Assembly: GCA_963205195.1 (NCBI GenBank)
Contig: CAUJHR010000004.1
Span: forward strand, 124,001 to 188,000
From: Pseudomonadota bacterium
Lineage (GTDB): Bacteria; Pseudomonadota; Alphaproteobacteria; Rickettsiales; SXRF01
DNA: 64,000 nucleotides
Reading direction: 5' to 3'
In this document: piece after piece, positions 51,815-61,385 of the stretch
Layout of the letters: each line of letters starts with the position of its first letter
How positions within the stretch are numbered: position 1 is the first letter of the stretch
Made by a program: the position numbers and the translations under genes
Notes under the pieces: generated by a model
The model's database searches: none
Seen by the model: only the letters and a program-made list of their open reading frames with translations
What the model was told of the DNA's origin: nothing

Positions 51815-52564
51815 ATGGAATATCGTGACCCTTTTGCTACAGCCCAGTTTGGTGCCCAGACCAAGGCAGCCGCCTATGATCTGGGGCTTCGGGCCTATAT
51901 GCTTAAGATTTACAACTATATGGCCAGCGCTTTGGCGCTTACTGGTATTGTCGCTATGTTCGCTGGCAATTCCCCTGCATTTATCAATGCGTTATATAAT
52001 GTGCAGGATGGTCATGTGGTTGGCATGTCTGGTCTTGGCTGGCTGGTGGCTTTTGCCCCTCTTGGGTTCGTTCTTTGGCTTGGCATGGGCATTAACCGCC
52101 TCAGCACTACTGCTGCACAGGCAATTTTCTGGGTTTATTCGGGTGTTATGGGGCTTTCCCTTAGCTCTATTTTCATTATGTATACCGGGGAAAGCATTGC
52201 CCGTACATTTTTCATAACTGCCGGAACTTTCGGTGCAATGAGTCTTTATGGCTATACCACCAAGAAGGACCTGACAGGCATGGGTTCTTTCCTTATGATG
52301 GGCCTGATAGGTATAATACTGGCTTCGCTTGTAAATATTTTCCTGCAGAGTTCGGGACTTAATTTTGCACTTTCAGTACTTGCGATATTGATTTTTGTTG
52401 GGCTTACTGCATACGATACCCAGAAGCTTAAGCATATGTATTACCAGGTTGCTGGCAGCGCTGATGCAATTGCAAAATCCTCGATCATGGGGGCGCTTAC
52501 TCTGTATCTGGACTTCATTAATATCTTTATATATATGTTGCGCTTCATGGGCGACAGGAAGTAA
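51815..52564 (+). CDS. Bax inhibitor-1/YccA family membrane protein
   Basis: 249 residues with seven hydrophobic helices. The N-terminal segment DLGLRAYMLKIYNYMASALALTGIVAMF, the middle ATFFITAG-type segment (RTFFITAGTFGAMSLYGYTTKKDLTGMGSFL) and the C-terminal GLTAYDTQKLKHMY, whose Asp belongs to the di-aspartyl pH sensor, are BI-1 hallmarks. Bacterial members are leak channels or modulators of FtsH-type proteolysis. It has its own promoter and terminator. Confidence 0.94.
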   Translation: MEYRDPFATAQFGAQTKAAAYDLGLRAYMLKIYNYMASALALTGIVAMFAGNSPAFINALYNVQDGHVVGMSGLGWLVAFAPLGFVLWLGMGINRLSTTAAQAIFWVYSGVMGLSLSSIFIMYTGESIARTFFITAGTFGAMSLYGYTTKKDLTGMGSFLMMGLIGIILASLVNIFLQSSGLNFALSVLAILIFVGLTAYDTQKLKHMYYQVAGSADAIAKSSIMGALTLYLDFINIFIYMLRFMGDRK

Positions 52565-52587
52565 TTTAATGTCGACATTATAATATA

Positions 52588-52620
52588 TTAAGGGGCGGCC
52601 TTGCTGCCCCTTAATTGCTT
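52588..52620 (+). terminator. Rho-independent terminator after the BI-1 gene
   Basis: TTAAGGGGC and GCCCCTTAA form a perfect 9-bp stem around GGCCTTGCT, followed by TTGCTTTT. Confidence 0.7.
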
Positions 52621-52640
52621 TTGGGGATTTTCAAACCATT

Positions 52641-53411
52641 ATGAATTATATTAACACGATTGGCGTTGCAACTTTATGCAAGCGCGAAATTTGGCGTTTT
52701 GCCAAGGTCTGGAACCAGACTATTATTGCTCCTGTTGTCACCACATTGCTATTCCTTGCAGTTTTAATGCTGGCTATGGGCGGTAATGCCCGCATGATAG
52801 ACCATGTTGCTTACGGCGAGTTCATAGCGCCTGGGCTTATCATGATGGCGGTAGTGCAGAATGCTTTTGCCAATACTTCATCATCGCTGATGCTTGCTAA
52901 GATACAGGGTGTTATAATAGATATACTTATGCCGCCGCTAACGGGCGGCGAGGTTGTATTCTGTATGGTGATTGGCGGGCTTGTCCGGGGTATTGCCGTA
53001 GGTATTGCTGTAATGGCGGCTGTTTATTTGTTCATTCCATTTAATTTTATGCACCCTTGGATCGGAGCCTTTTATATAATCACAGCTTGTGTGATGCTTG
53101 CATTGCTTGGTATTTTAACGGGAATCTGGGCGCAGTCATTTGATCAGCTTTCTGCTATAACTAACTATATAATAACGCCGCTTTCTTTCCTTTCAGGGAC
53201 TTTTTATTCAATAAAGCAGCTTCCTGAGTTCTGGTATAATATCTGCCATTTCAACCCGTTTTTTTACATGATTGACGGATTCCGTTATGCCACTGTCGGC
53301 TATACAGACGGCACGGTGGAAACGGGGATGATAGTAATGGTTGCAACCAATGTAGTGCTGTGGTGGATCACTTCAGCCTTATTCAGCAGGGGATATAGGC
53401 TTAAAACCTAG
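52641..53411 (+). CDS. ABC-2-type transporter permease
   Basis: 256 residues with six hydrophobic helices. LCKREIWRFAKVWNQTIIAPVVTTLLFLAVLMLAMGG, EFIAPGLIMMAVVQNAFANTSSSLM and the ITNYIITPLSFLSGTFYSIKQLPEFW loop match the NodJ/YadH-like ABC-2 permease family of drug, polysaccharide or lipid exporters. No ATP-binding subunit is next to it; it must be encoded elsewhere. It is convergent with the next gene (11-bp overlap). Confidence 0.87.
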   Translation: MNYINTIGVATLCKREIWRFAKVWNQTIIAPVVTTLLFLAVLMLAMGGNARMIDHVAYGEFIAPGLIMMAVVQNAFANTSSSLMLAKIQGVIIDILMPPLTGGEVVFCMVIGGLVRGIAVGIAVMAAVYLFIPFNFMHPWIGAFYIITACVMLALLGILTGIWAQSFDQLSAITNYIITPLSFLSGTFYSIKQLPEFWYNICHFNPFFYMIDGFRYATVGYTDGTVETGMIVMVATNVVLWWITSALFSRGYRLKT

Positions 53412-54399
53412 TGTGCGTAGAATATTCACGGTTGGTTTGCGGAATTTCTATATTTTTATACTTGGCAAATTCGGTAAGTATTTCTGCCTGCATTGGAGTT
53501 AGTGTAACGGATACTGATTTATCATCCTTTTTAACGGCCCTGCTATTTATATAGTTTTCGCTAATCAGCAATTTTCCTAGGTCATCGGCAAGTTTTCCAA
53601 TGTACAGGGATTCTGATTTGTAAGGATGTCCAGCTTCGCTATGGATGCCCGGCCTAGCTGGTGTTATGGTAAAAACAAATTGCCCGTTTTTCTTTTCATC
53701 AAGAGAAAAACTGCCTTTATTATCCTTTAAAATATCTTCGAGCCTGCTTGTTTGTATATTTGTTGCCTTCCTCTTGAGAGGTGATTCTTTTATTTCGCCG
53801 TTTTCCAGTGTCAGTTGGTTTATTTCCCATGTTTTTCCGCCATCAATTGAGCGTGCCCGACAGATAGATGAGTTTTCTATTTCAACTTTTCCATCACCGG
53901 TAAGAAGCTCAGCTACCCTTCTTATGCTCCCTGCGTGGGATACAATAAAAACAGGCTGTTCTCTGGCTTTTTCTATCCATTTGTTTAATACTGGGGCAAT
54001 CCGTTCTTTATGTTGCGCTATATTTTCGCTGTCGCCGGGCATTTTGTAATCTTTAAATTCCTTGAATTCATTATAAAGCCTTTCAGTAAGCACGCCGACC
54101 CATTTGCCTGATTTTCTTTCGCTGAACCCATCATCTATTATAAATTTATTGCTATTTATAATTGCTGCTGCTGTTTCTTTGGTTCTAAGGAGGTTGGTTG
54201 TAACTATTTGTGGGTTTTTAATCTTTTCTTTCTCAAGCAGGGCATTGTATATACCCCTAAGCTTTTTTGAGCTTTCTATACCTTCAATGAGCAATTCCGG
54301 GTCGGTATCGCCGCCGGAACTCACCTTGCGGATGTTATCAAGTGTCTTTCCGTGCCTTATCAGGTAAATATCAACCACTTGATTGTTCTGTTCGACCAT
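53401..54399 (-). CDS. Histidine phosphatase-superfamily protein with C-terminal extension
   Basis: 332 residues. The first ~210 form a histidine phosphatase (phosphoglycerate mutase-like) domain: VDIYLIRHGKTLDNIRK is the RHG motif, ERKSGKWVGVL carries the acidic residue, and FIVSHAGSIRRVAELL holds the second catalytic His. The last ~120 residues are outside the domain (FVFTITPARPGIHSEAGHPYKS, SVTLTPMQAEILTEFAKYKN) and match no family I know. No signal peptide; substrate unknown. Confidence 0.8.
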   Translation of the reverse strand: MVEQNNQVVDIYLIRHGKTLDNIRKVSSGGDTDPELLIEGIESSKKLRGIYNALLEKEKIKNPQIVTTNLLRTKETAAAIINSNKFIIDDGFSERKSGKWVGVLTERLYNEFKEFKDYKMPGDSENIAQHKERIAPVLNKWIEKAREQPVFIVSHAGSIRRVAELLTGDGKVEIENSSICRARSIDGGKTWEINQLTLENGEIKESPLKRKATNIQTSRLEDILKDNKGSFSLDEKKNGQFVFTITPARPGIHSEAGHPYKSESLYIGKLADDLGKLLISENYINSRAVKKDDKSVSVTLTPMQAEILTEFAKYKNIEIPQTNREYSTHTRF

Positions 54400-54583
54400 G
54401 TGCCCATTATGAAATAATTATTCTGGTTATTTTATAATATATTGCCGTATAAACCGCAACATTGTATTAATAATGATTAAATATTATTGTGTGATATAAT
54501 AGATTTGCTTGTATTGCTGCACTTGACAAATTCTACTAATAGACGAAAATCCAAGTTTTTTATTATAGTCTGCAAGTAATTAT

Positions 54584-55774
54584 ATGTCTGCTGTTTTACC
54601 GGTTTACAGGCGTTCAGATATAGCCATTTCGCGGGGGGAAGGGGTTTACCTTTTTTCTGAGGATAACGACTGCTACCTTGATTTTGCCGCAGGTATCGCA
54701 GTTAATTCGCTTGGGCATTGTCATCCTCATGTGGTGGCGGCGCTTAAAAGCCAGGCTGATAAGCTCTGGCATTGCTCCAATATGTACCAGCTTGACCAGC
54801 TGGATCAGTTTGCACAAAGGCTTACGGATGCTTGCTTTGCCGATAAGGTGTTTTTTACAAATTCCGGCGCGGAAGCTGTAGAGTGTGGGCTTAAAATACT
54901 GCGTAAATATCATGATTTTAACAAAAATCCTGAGCGCTATAGGGTTATCACGATGGAAGGTGGTTTCCATGGGCGCAGTTTTGCATGTATTTCAGCAGGT
55001 GGGAATGAAGTTGCGCGTGATGGTTACGGGCCTTTACTTGATGGTTTTGACCGTGTGGAATTTAATAACCTTGCAGCCGTTGAATCTGCTGTAACACCAG
55101 AAACTGCTGCTATATTGGTAGAGCCGGTGCAGGGAGAGGGCGGTATCCGTGAAGCAACTCCGGAATTTTTGCAGGGTTTACGTAAAATAGCTGATCGCTA
55201 CGGATTATTATTGTTTATAGATGAGGTGCAGTGCGGGATGGGGCGCACAGGATCTCTTTTCGCTTATGAACAGGCGGGAATAACTCCCGACATAGTTTCC
55301 AGTGCCAAGGGCATAGGTAATGGTTTCCCGCTGGGTGCCTGCCTCATGACGCAGAAAGTCGCAAACTGCATGTCCACAGGGACGCATGGTTCAACCTATG
55401 GCTCTAATCCGCTGGCTATGGCCGTGGGCAATGCAGTGCTGGATATAATGCTGGCAGGAGGGTTTTTCCAGCATGTGGCAAAAACTGGGGCCTTGCTTAA
55501 AAAAGAATTAGAAAAAATTGTGCATGAATTCCCTTCATTATTCTCAGAGGTGCGCGGGCGCGGGCTAATACTTGGGGTGAAGGTCAGGCAGGGTTATGGA
55601 ATTGAGAATGCTAACCATATACTGGTTGGCAAGCTGCGCGAAGAGGGGCTTCTTACTTCAGCAGCTCAGGATAATATGATACGTATAACCCCGCCTCTTA
55701 TAATAGGGCAGGAACATATACTTGAAGCTACAGCAATAATGCGTAAAACCTTCAGCGATATAAAATGGAATTAA
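54584..55774 (+). CDS. argD: Acetylornithine aminotransferase
   Basis: PLP-dependent step of arginine synthesis. YLDFAAGIAVNSLGHCHPHVVAAL, FFTNSGAEAVECGLKILRKYH, the LLLFIDEVQCGMGRTGSLFAYEQAGITPD block, and the Schiff-base lysine in DIVSSAKGIGNGFPLGA are present. 396 residues. argF follows 16 bp later, supporting ArgD rather than another class III transaminase. Confidence 0.94.
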   Translation: MSAVLPVYRRSDIAISRGEGVYLFSEDNDCYLDFAAGIAVNSLGHCHPHVVAALKSQADKLWHCSNMYQLDQLDQFAQRLTDACFADKVFFTNSGAEAVECGLKILRKYHDFNKNPERYRVITMEGGFHGRSFACISAGGNEVARDGYGPLLDGFDRVEFNNLAAVESAVTPETAAILVEPVQGEGGIREATPEFLQGLRKIADRYGLLLFIDEVQCGMGRTGSLFAYEQAGITPDIVSSAKGIGNGFPLGACLMTQKVANCMSTGTHGSTYGSNPLAMAVGNAVLDIMLAGGFFQHVAKTGALLKKELEKIVHEFPSLFSEVRGRGLILGVKVRQGYGIENANHILVGKLREEGLLTSAAQDNMIRITPPLIIGQEHILEATAIMRKTFSDIKWN

Positions 55775-55790
55775 AAATGAAAGATATAGC

Positions 55791-56702
55791 ATGATAAAGC
55801 ATTTTCTGGATCTTTCAGAAATTTCAACACAGGATTTACGGAAAATATTAAAGCGCGCAGTTAGCCTTAAGCAGCAGCGGTTGAATGGTGTTTTTGAGCC
55901 TTTGCTGGCTAATAAAAAACTGGCGATGATTTTTGAGAAGAATTCAACCCGTACCCGCGTTTCATTTGAAGTTGCAATGGTAGAGTTGGGCGGGCATGCC
56001 CTTTCCTTCAATGGTAATGAATTGCAGCTTGGGCGTGGTGAATCTATAGCAGATACGGCGCAGGTGCTCTCGCGCTATGTTGATGCTATAATGTTGCGCT
56101 GCCATAGCCATGCGAAGCTGGTTGAACTTTCAGAAAATGCCACTATTCCAGTTATTAACGGGCTTACCGAGTTCAGCCATCCCTGCCAGATACTTGCTGA
56201 TATACTGACTTTTGAAGAAAATCTGGGCGATATCGCAGGTAAAACAATAGCATGGGTAGGGGATGGTAATAAAGTGGCGCAGAGCTGGATACATGCGGCG
56301 GCACATCTTGGTTGCCATTTCAAGATAGCTTGCCCGCCATCTCTTTCACCGCTTCCAGAAGTAGTCAGCTGGGCGCGTAATCTCGGTACTGATATTATTA
56401 TAACCGATGACCCGTCTGCGGTTGTTTCCGGCGCCCATGCAGTTATTACCGATACCTGGGTCTCTATGGGCGATCCTGATGCTGAGGCACAGGTTAAGCT
56501 CCTCACACCTTACCAGGTTAATGGGCAGCTTATGGAAAAAGCGGCTCCTGAAGCCATTTTCCTGCATTGTTTGCCTGCCCATCGTGGCGAGGAAGTAACG
56601 GCGGATGTTATTGACGGGCCGCAATCCAAGGTGTTTGATGAAGCGGAGAATCGCCTGCATGTGCAGAAGGCGGTTTTACTGTGGTGTATGGGTATGGTAT
56701 GA
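55791..56702 (+). CDS. argF: Ornithine carbamoyltransferase
   Basis: Makes citrulline from ornithine and carbamoyl phosphate. MIFEKNSTRTRVSFEVAMVELGG (the STRTR carbamoyl-phosphate loop), RCHSHAKLVEL, PVINGLTEFSHPCQILAD, VWVSMGDPDAEA-type DTWVSMGD, and HCLPAHRGEEVTADVIDG are all present. 303 residues. Confidence 0.97.
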   Translation: MIKHFLDLSEISTQDLRKILKRAVSLKQQRLNGVFEPLLANKKLAMIFEKNSTRTRVSFEVAMVELGGHALSFNGNELQLGRGESIADTAQVLSRYVDAIMLRCHSHAKLVELSENATIPVINGLTEFSHPCQILADILTFEENLGDIAGKTIAWVGDGNKVAQSWIHAAAHLGCHFKIACPPSLSPLPEVVSWARNLGTDIIITDDPSAVVSGAHAVITDTWVSMGDPDAEAQVKLLTPYQVNGQLMEKAAPEAIFLHCLPAHRGEEVTADVIDGPQSKVFDEAENRLHVQKAVLLWCMGMV

Positions 56703-56776
56703 TTTTTCGTGAAAAACGCCGTGTTCTATGCTATAAATAACAGGTAGAAACGCAATAAATTGCCAGGAGATATGCG

Positions 56777-57412
56777 ATGAGAATATTAATGATACTTGGT
56801 ATATTCCTGATAGCAGGGATGCTGATATTAGGTAAAAATCCTGTCCGTGAGTACAGGAATGACATGAAAAAACTGGGCGAAAAATATGGGCAGGATGATC
56901 TTGCCATAATGACCAATATGTATATTGAAAAAAAACAGAAAGTGGAGAATGGGATGGTTCCGGGCAGGGAGGTTAATACCCAGCCTAATGAAAATGATAT
57001 GAAAAATTCTATCAAGTCTTCGATAACCCAGAATTATGGTTTTGCAGTCCCGAATTCGGAACTGCCGGCAGCTAAGATCGCCCAGCCAGATGACCAGTTC
57101 GAGGATAATTCTATCAATGTAGAGGTGACCCAGCAGCCGGATAACCAGATAAGCAGGCAGCAGGCGGCAGCAAGGGATTACTACCCGCCTATAGTTGGGG
57201 CGGCGTCACCTGCAGTGCCGCAGAATCAAGTGCCGGTTGCTCTAACTGGGAATGAACAGCGCCTGCGTAGCGGGCAAGCCATAACTTTTCAGGGTGCGAA
57301 TGTTTTTGTTGTTGATCAATATGGCAATAAATCACCGATGCCTGATGGAAGCTATAATATGATGGATGGAAGCAAATTGATAGTTGCCAATGGCCGCGCC
57401 CGCTTACCATGA
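56777..57412 (+). CDS. Exported protein of unknown function
   Basis: 211 residues. An N-terminal hydrophobic segment (MRILMILGIFLIAGMLILG) acts as a signal anchor. A polar, Gln/Asn/Pro-rich middle (QQPDNQISRQQAAARDYYPP) is probably disordered. The last ~50 residues (LRSGQAITFQGANVFVVDQYGNK, then MPDGSYNMMDGSKLIVANGRARLP) form a short beta-rich module whose PDG-S/D-x4-DG-S/T-hydrophobic pattern is shared with the secreted protein at 40074-40424. It lies between argF and dxs. Confidence 0.62.
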   Translation: MRILMILGIFLIAGMLILGKNPVREYRNDMKKLGEKYGQDDLAIMTNMYIEKKQKVENGMVPGREVNTQPNENDMKNSIKSSITQNYGFAVPNSELPAAKIAQPDDQFEDNSINVEVTQQPDNQISRQQAAARDYYPPIVGAASPAVPQNQVPVALTGNEQRLRSGQAITFQGANVFVVDQYGNKSPMPDGSYNMMDGSKLIVANGRARLP

Positions 57413-57498
57413 TTTAGCTTAACTATTACATTGTATCCTTGCATTTTTACCCAAATTGCTTGATGCTTAAGCAAGTTTATGAAATTTGAGATTATATT

Positions 57499-59418
57499 GT
57501 GAGCGATACCACTACACTAGATAGCGTTTCATCTCCTAAGGATATACGCAATTTTTCTGATGCACAGCTTATAAAGCTTGCAGGTGAGTTACGTGCAGAA
57601 ACTATTTCAGCAGTAGCGCAGACCGGCGGGCATCTTGGTGCCGGGCTTGGCGTTGTTGAGCTTACAGTTGCATTGCATCATGTATTCAATACCCCTGAAG
57701 ATTTGATCATATGGGATGTCGGGCATCAATCTTATCCCCATAAGATTTTAACAGGCAGGCGCGATAAAATGCACACGCTCCGCAAAGCTGATGGGGTTTC
57801 TGGTTTTTGCAAACGTGCAGAAAGCGAATATGATGTGTTCGGCGCGGGGCATAGCTCCACTTCCATTTCAGCTGCGCTGGGAATGGCAGTTGCACGTGAC
57901 CTTGCGGGCAAAAAAAATGAAGTGATAGCTGTTATAGGCGATGGTGCCATGAGTGCTGGCATGGCGTTTGAGGCTATGAATAATGCAGGCAGCCTTGGAA
58001 CCCGGCTAATAGTCGTATTGAATGATAATGATATGTCGATTGCAAGGCCGGTGGGAGCTATGAGCACTTATCTTGCGAGGTTGATCTCTTCCAGCCAGTA
58101 CCATACTTTGCGCCATATAGCAAAAGCCGTTGCCAGGAAATTTCCTGCACCGCTTATGCGTCTTGCCCGGCGCGCCGAGCATTTCGCACGTGATATTGCA
58201 GTTGGCGGAACTATGTTCGAGCAGCTTGGCTTTTATTATGTAGGGCCGGTTGATGGGCATAATTTGACACATTTGCTGCCAGTATTGCGTAATATAAAAA
58301 ATCAGGAAGACAGTGGCCCGATACTTTTGCATGTGGTAACGCGGAAAGGGCATGGTTATGCACCAGCAGAGGCGTCGGACGATAAATATCATGGTGTAAA
58401 CAGTTTTGACGTATCTACAGGCACGCAGAAAAAATCGGCAGCAGCTGCTCCAAGTTATACAAAAATTTTTGCAGAAAGTTTGATTTCGGAAGCGAAACAA
58501 GATGAAAAGATCGTGGCGATAACAGCTGCGATGCCTTCTGGCACGGGGCTTGACCTGTTTGAAAAAGAATTTCCCAACCGCATGTTCGATGTTGGTATTG
58601 CCGAGCAGCATGCGGTGACTTTTGCTGCTGGTCTGGCAACGCAAGGATATAAGCCTTTCTGTGCGATTTACTCCACATTTTTGCAGCGCGGTTACGATCA
58701 GGTGGTGCACGATGTTGCGATACAAAATTTACCGGTACGCTTTGCGATTGACCGTGCAGGTCTGGTAGGTGCGGATGGCCCAACTCATGCAGGTGCATTT
58801 GACATAACATATCTTGCCAGCCTTCCAAATTTTATCGTTATGGCGCCAAGTGATGAGGCTGAGCTTAAGCATATGGTGGCAACAGCTGCTGCGGTTAATG
58901 ATGCGCCAAGCGCAGTACGTTATCCTCGCGGTGAAGGTGTTGGAGTTGCGCTTCCTGAACGCGGTATTCCTGTTGAAATAGGAAAAGGGCGGATAATAAG
59001 GCAGGAAAAGGGCGCAAAGGTTGCTTTGCTTTCACTTGGCACTCGCCTTGCAGAATGTATGAAAGCGGCTGATGCTCTCGCGCAAATGGGAATCATGGCA
59101 ACAATTGCTGATGCACGTTTTGCCAAGCCGATTGATGAGGAACTGGTGCGTGGATTGCTGGCAGCTCATGAGCTGGTAGTGACTGTGGAGGAAGGCTCAA
59201 TCGGTGGTTTTGGTTCGCAGGTTGCAACATTTGCTACCAATAACGGCTTGCTGCATGATAAAAATAAATTGCTTGCGCTATTCCTGCCTGATGAATTCAT
59301 CGAGCAGAATACCCCGCAGGTTATGTATGATCTGGCCGGACTTAATGCGCCGCAGATAGTGGAAAGAATTTTGCAGGCTGGTATTGCAGCAGATAAGCCA
59401 GCAAAGAAATCCGCGTAA
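57499..59418 (+). CDS. dxs: 1-deoxy-D-xylulose-5-phosphate synthase
   Basis: TPP enzyme that starts the MEP isoprenoid pathway and feeds thiamine and PLP synthesis. [57 protein letters not shown] (GDG...NN), [21 protein letters not shown] and [19 protein letters not shown] are family blocks. 639 residues. The start is a GTG with no clear ribosome site. Confidence 0.96.
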   Translation: MSDTTTLDSVSSPKDIRNFSDAQLIKLAGELRAETISAVAQTGGHLGAGLGVVELTVALHHVFNTPEDLIIWDVGHQSYPHKILTGRRDKMHTLRKADGVSGFCKRAESEYDVFGAGHSSTSISAALGMAVARDLAGKKNEVIAVIGDGAMSAGMAFEAMNNAGSLGTRLIVVLNDNDMSIARPVGAMSTYLARLISSSQYHTLRHIAKAVARKFPAPLMRLARRAEHFARDIAVGGTMFEQLGFYYVGPVDGHNLTHLLPVLRNIKNQEDSGPILLHVVTRKGHGYAPAEASDDKYHGVNSFDVSTGTQKKSAAAAPSYTKIFAESLISEAKQDEKIVAITAAMPSGTGLDLFEKEFPNRMFDVGIAEQHAVTFAAGLATQGYKPFCAIYSTFLQRGYDQVVHDVAIQNLPVRFAIDRAGLVGADGPTHAGAFDITYLASLPNFIVMAPSDEAELKHMVATAAAVNDAPSAVRYPRGEGVGVALPERGIPVEIGKGRIIRQEKGAKVALLSLGTRLAECMKAADALAQMGIMATIADARFAKPIDEELVRGLLAAHELVVTVEEGSIGGFGSQVATFATNNGLLHDKNKLLALFLPDEFIEQNTPQVMYDLAGLNAPQIVERILQAGIAADKPAKKSA

Positions 59419-59419
59419 T

Positions 59420-59917
59420 ATGGATAGTGTCATCCATGTTACCGGTAATCAGCTTGGGTTTGCCGGAAAAAAATATCATTGTGCGATTGGTAAGGGCGGT
59501 TTTTCTCCTGATAAAAAGGAAGGTGACGGATGCACGCCGCTGGGAATTTTTCCGCTGCGCGAATTATGGTGCCGCGCAGATAAGTTTTCTCCGCCAAAAA
59601 CCAATCTTCCAATTAAAATTATTAATAAAAATGACGGCTGGTGCGATGATCCTAAATCGTCTGATTATAATCGTCATGTGCTGATGCCTTATGATTTTTC
59701 CCACGAAGAACTCTGGCGGGAAGATGATGTATATGACCTTATAATACCCATCGGCTATAATGATAAAAATATCATTCCCGGTGCTGGTAGTGCCATTTTC
59801 ATACATGTAGCGCGGGATAATTATACGCCGACAGAAGGCTGTATTGCGCTTAAAAAAGAGGATTTGCTGGAGATTCTGCCATATCTTTCCGCGAATACCC
59901 ATATCGAGATAAAATAA
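59420..59917 (+). CDS. L,D-transpeptidase (YkuD) domain protein
   Basis: 165 residues from the ATG 1 bp after the dxs stop (the track ORF begins inside dxs). The catalytic region AIFIHVARDNYTPTEGCIALKKEDLLEIL has the YkuD pattern H-x(n)-T-E-G-C with the nucleophilic Cys, and TPLGIFPLRELW is the usual substrate-side motif. It resembles the short cytosolic or periplasmic 'L,D-transpeptidase catalytic domain' proteins of alphaproteobacteria. No signal peptide is evident, so its site of action is unclear. Confidence 0.86.
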   Translation: MDSVIHVTGNQLGFAGKKYHCAIGKGGFSPDKKEGDGCTPLGIFPLRELWCRADKFSPPKTNLPIKIINKNDGWCDDPKSSDYNRHVLMPYDFSHEELWREDDVYDLIIPIGYNDKNIIPGAGSAIFIHVARDNYTPTEGCIALKKEDLLEILPYLSANTHIEIK

Positions 59918-59993
59918 TTAAAATAAGTTTATGCTTGCGATTTGTGCGCTCTGGCACTAATTTCTCGGCAAATTCTAACAAAAAGGAAAAACC

Positions 59994-61313
59994 ATGAGCA
60001 ACTCTGCAACTGCCGCAAAAGCGAATTTCACAGATTATAAAATAGCTGACATCAAGCTTGCCGATTGGGGGCGCAACGAAATCTCATTGGCGGAAACTGA
60101 AATGCCTGGGCTTATGGCCATCCGCGCCGAATATGCAAAGTCGCAGCCGCTTAAAGGTGCGCGCATAGCGGGCTGCCTGCACATGACAATCCAGACAGCT
60201 GTACTGATCGAAACCCTAACAGCTCTGGGCGCAACTGTACGCTGGAGCAGCTGCAATATTTTCTCTACCCAGGATCAGGCGGCTGCGGCAATTGCAGCGG
60301 CAGGAATCCCGGTTTTTGCATGGAAAGGTGAAACCGAAGAAGAGGCAGACTGGTGCATTGAGCAAACTATAAAAGCCCCAGACGGCTGGACACCGAATAT
60401 GATACTTGATGACGGCGGCGACCTGACAATTATGATGCACAAAAAATTCCCTGAGCTTCTCAAAGATGTAAAGGGCCTCTCCGAAGAAACTACAACCGGA
60501 GTTCACCGCCTTTATGAAATGATGAAAGCGGGTGAGTTGAAAGTTCCGGCGATTGATGTGAACAATTCTGTGACCAAATCTAAATTCGACAATCTTTATG
60601 GCTGCCGTGAATCGTTACCAGATGGCCTGAAACGTGCAACAGACGTTATGATCGCTGGTAAAATAGCAGTTGTCGCTGGTTATGGCGATGTGGGCAAAGG
60701 TTGCGCCCATGCGCTTAAAGGGCAGGGTGCGCGTGTGATCGTTACGGAGGTGGATCCAATATGCGCGCTTCAGGCGGCAATGGAAGGTTATGAAGTTAAT
60801 ACCATGGAAGCTGTTGCCGCGCAGGGTGACATTTTTGTTACTGCAACAGGCAATGTGGACATCATAACCCTTGAGCATATGCGCCAGATGAAAGACCGCG
60901 CTATAGTTTGCAATATCGGGCATTTTGATAGCGAGATACAGATTTCTGCGCTTAAGAATATGGTGTGGAAGGAAGTTAAGCCGCAGGTTGATGAAGTTGC
61001 ATTTCCTGATGGCAAACGCATCATCGTTCTTGCCAAGGGGCGCCTTGTGAATCTCGGCTGTGCAACCGGGCACCCAAGCTTCGTTATGAGTACTTCATTC
61101 TCTAATCAGGTATTGGCGCAGATAGAGCTTTGGAAGAATCATTCGCAATATGAAAATAAAGTTTATGTATTGCCAAAGCAGCTTGATGAAAAAGTTGCTG
61201 CATTGCATCTTGAAAAGCTTGGAGTAAAACTCACAAGGCTAAGCAAAAAACAGGCTGAATATTTAAGCATTTCCGAAAACGGTCCATTCAAGCCGGAAGG
61301 TTATCGCTACTAA
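59994..61313 (+). CDS. ahcY: Adenosylhomocysteinase
   Basis: Hydrolyses S-adenosylhomocysteine and keeps methylation running. [58 protein letters not shown]-type ([20 protein letters not shown]), the NAD motif [21 protein letters not shown] and [10 protein letters not shown] are present. The C-terminus KPEGYRY is typical. 439 residues. The 76 bp upstream carry no recognisable SAH riboswitch. Confidence 0.97.
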   Translation: MSNSATAAKANFTDYKIADIKLADWGRNEISLAETEMPGLMAIRAEYAKSQPLKGARIAGCLHMTIQTAVLIETLTALGATVRWSSCNIFSTQDQAAAAIAAAGIPVFAWKGETEEEADWCIEQTIKAPDGWTPNMILDDGGDLTIMMHKKFPELLKDVKGLSEETTTGVHRLYEMMKAGELKVPAIDVNNSVTKSKFDNLYGCRESLPDGLKRATDVMIAGKIAVVAGYGDVGKGCAHALKGQGARVIVTEVDPICALQAAMEGYEVNTMEAVAAQGDIFVTATGNVDIITLEHMRQMKDRAIVCNIGHFDSEIQISALKNMVWKEVKPQVDEVAFPDGKRIIVLAKGRLVNLGCATGHPSFVMSTSFSNQVLAQIELWKNHSQYENKVYVLPKQLDEKVAALHLEKLGVKLTRLSKKQAEYLSISENGPFKPEGYRY

Positions 61314-61385
61314 GAAGCTTTAGCTTTTTTTATTTGCTAGATTCGCGCAGACAAGCTATTTGTTTTATGAATAACTTGAAAGTGA

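Noticed and set aside
59918-59993. SAH or SAM riboswitch upstream of ahcY
   Set aside because: The gap is only 76 bp and I see no conserved core of either class, so it is not reported as a feature.
61314-61385. Rho-independent terminator after ahcY
   Set aside because: AAGCTTTAGCTTTTTTT has a stem of only about 5 bp with a very small loop, too weak to report.
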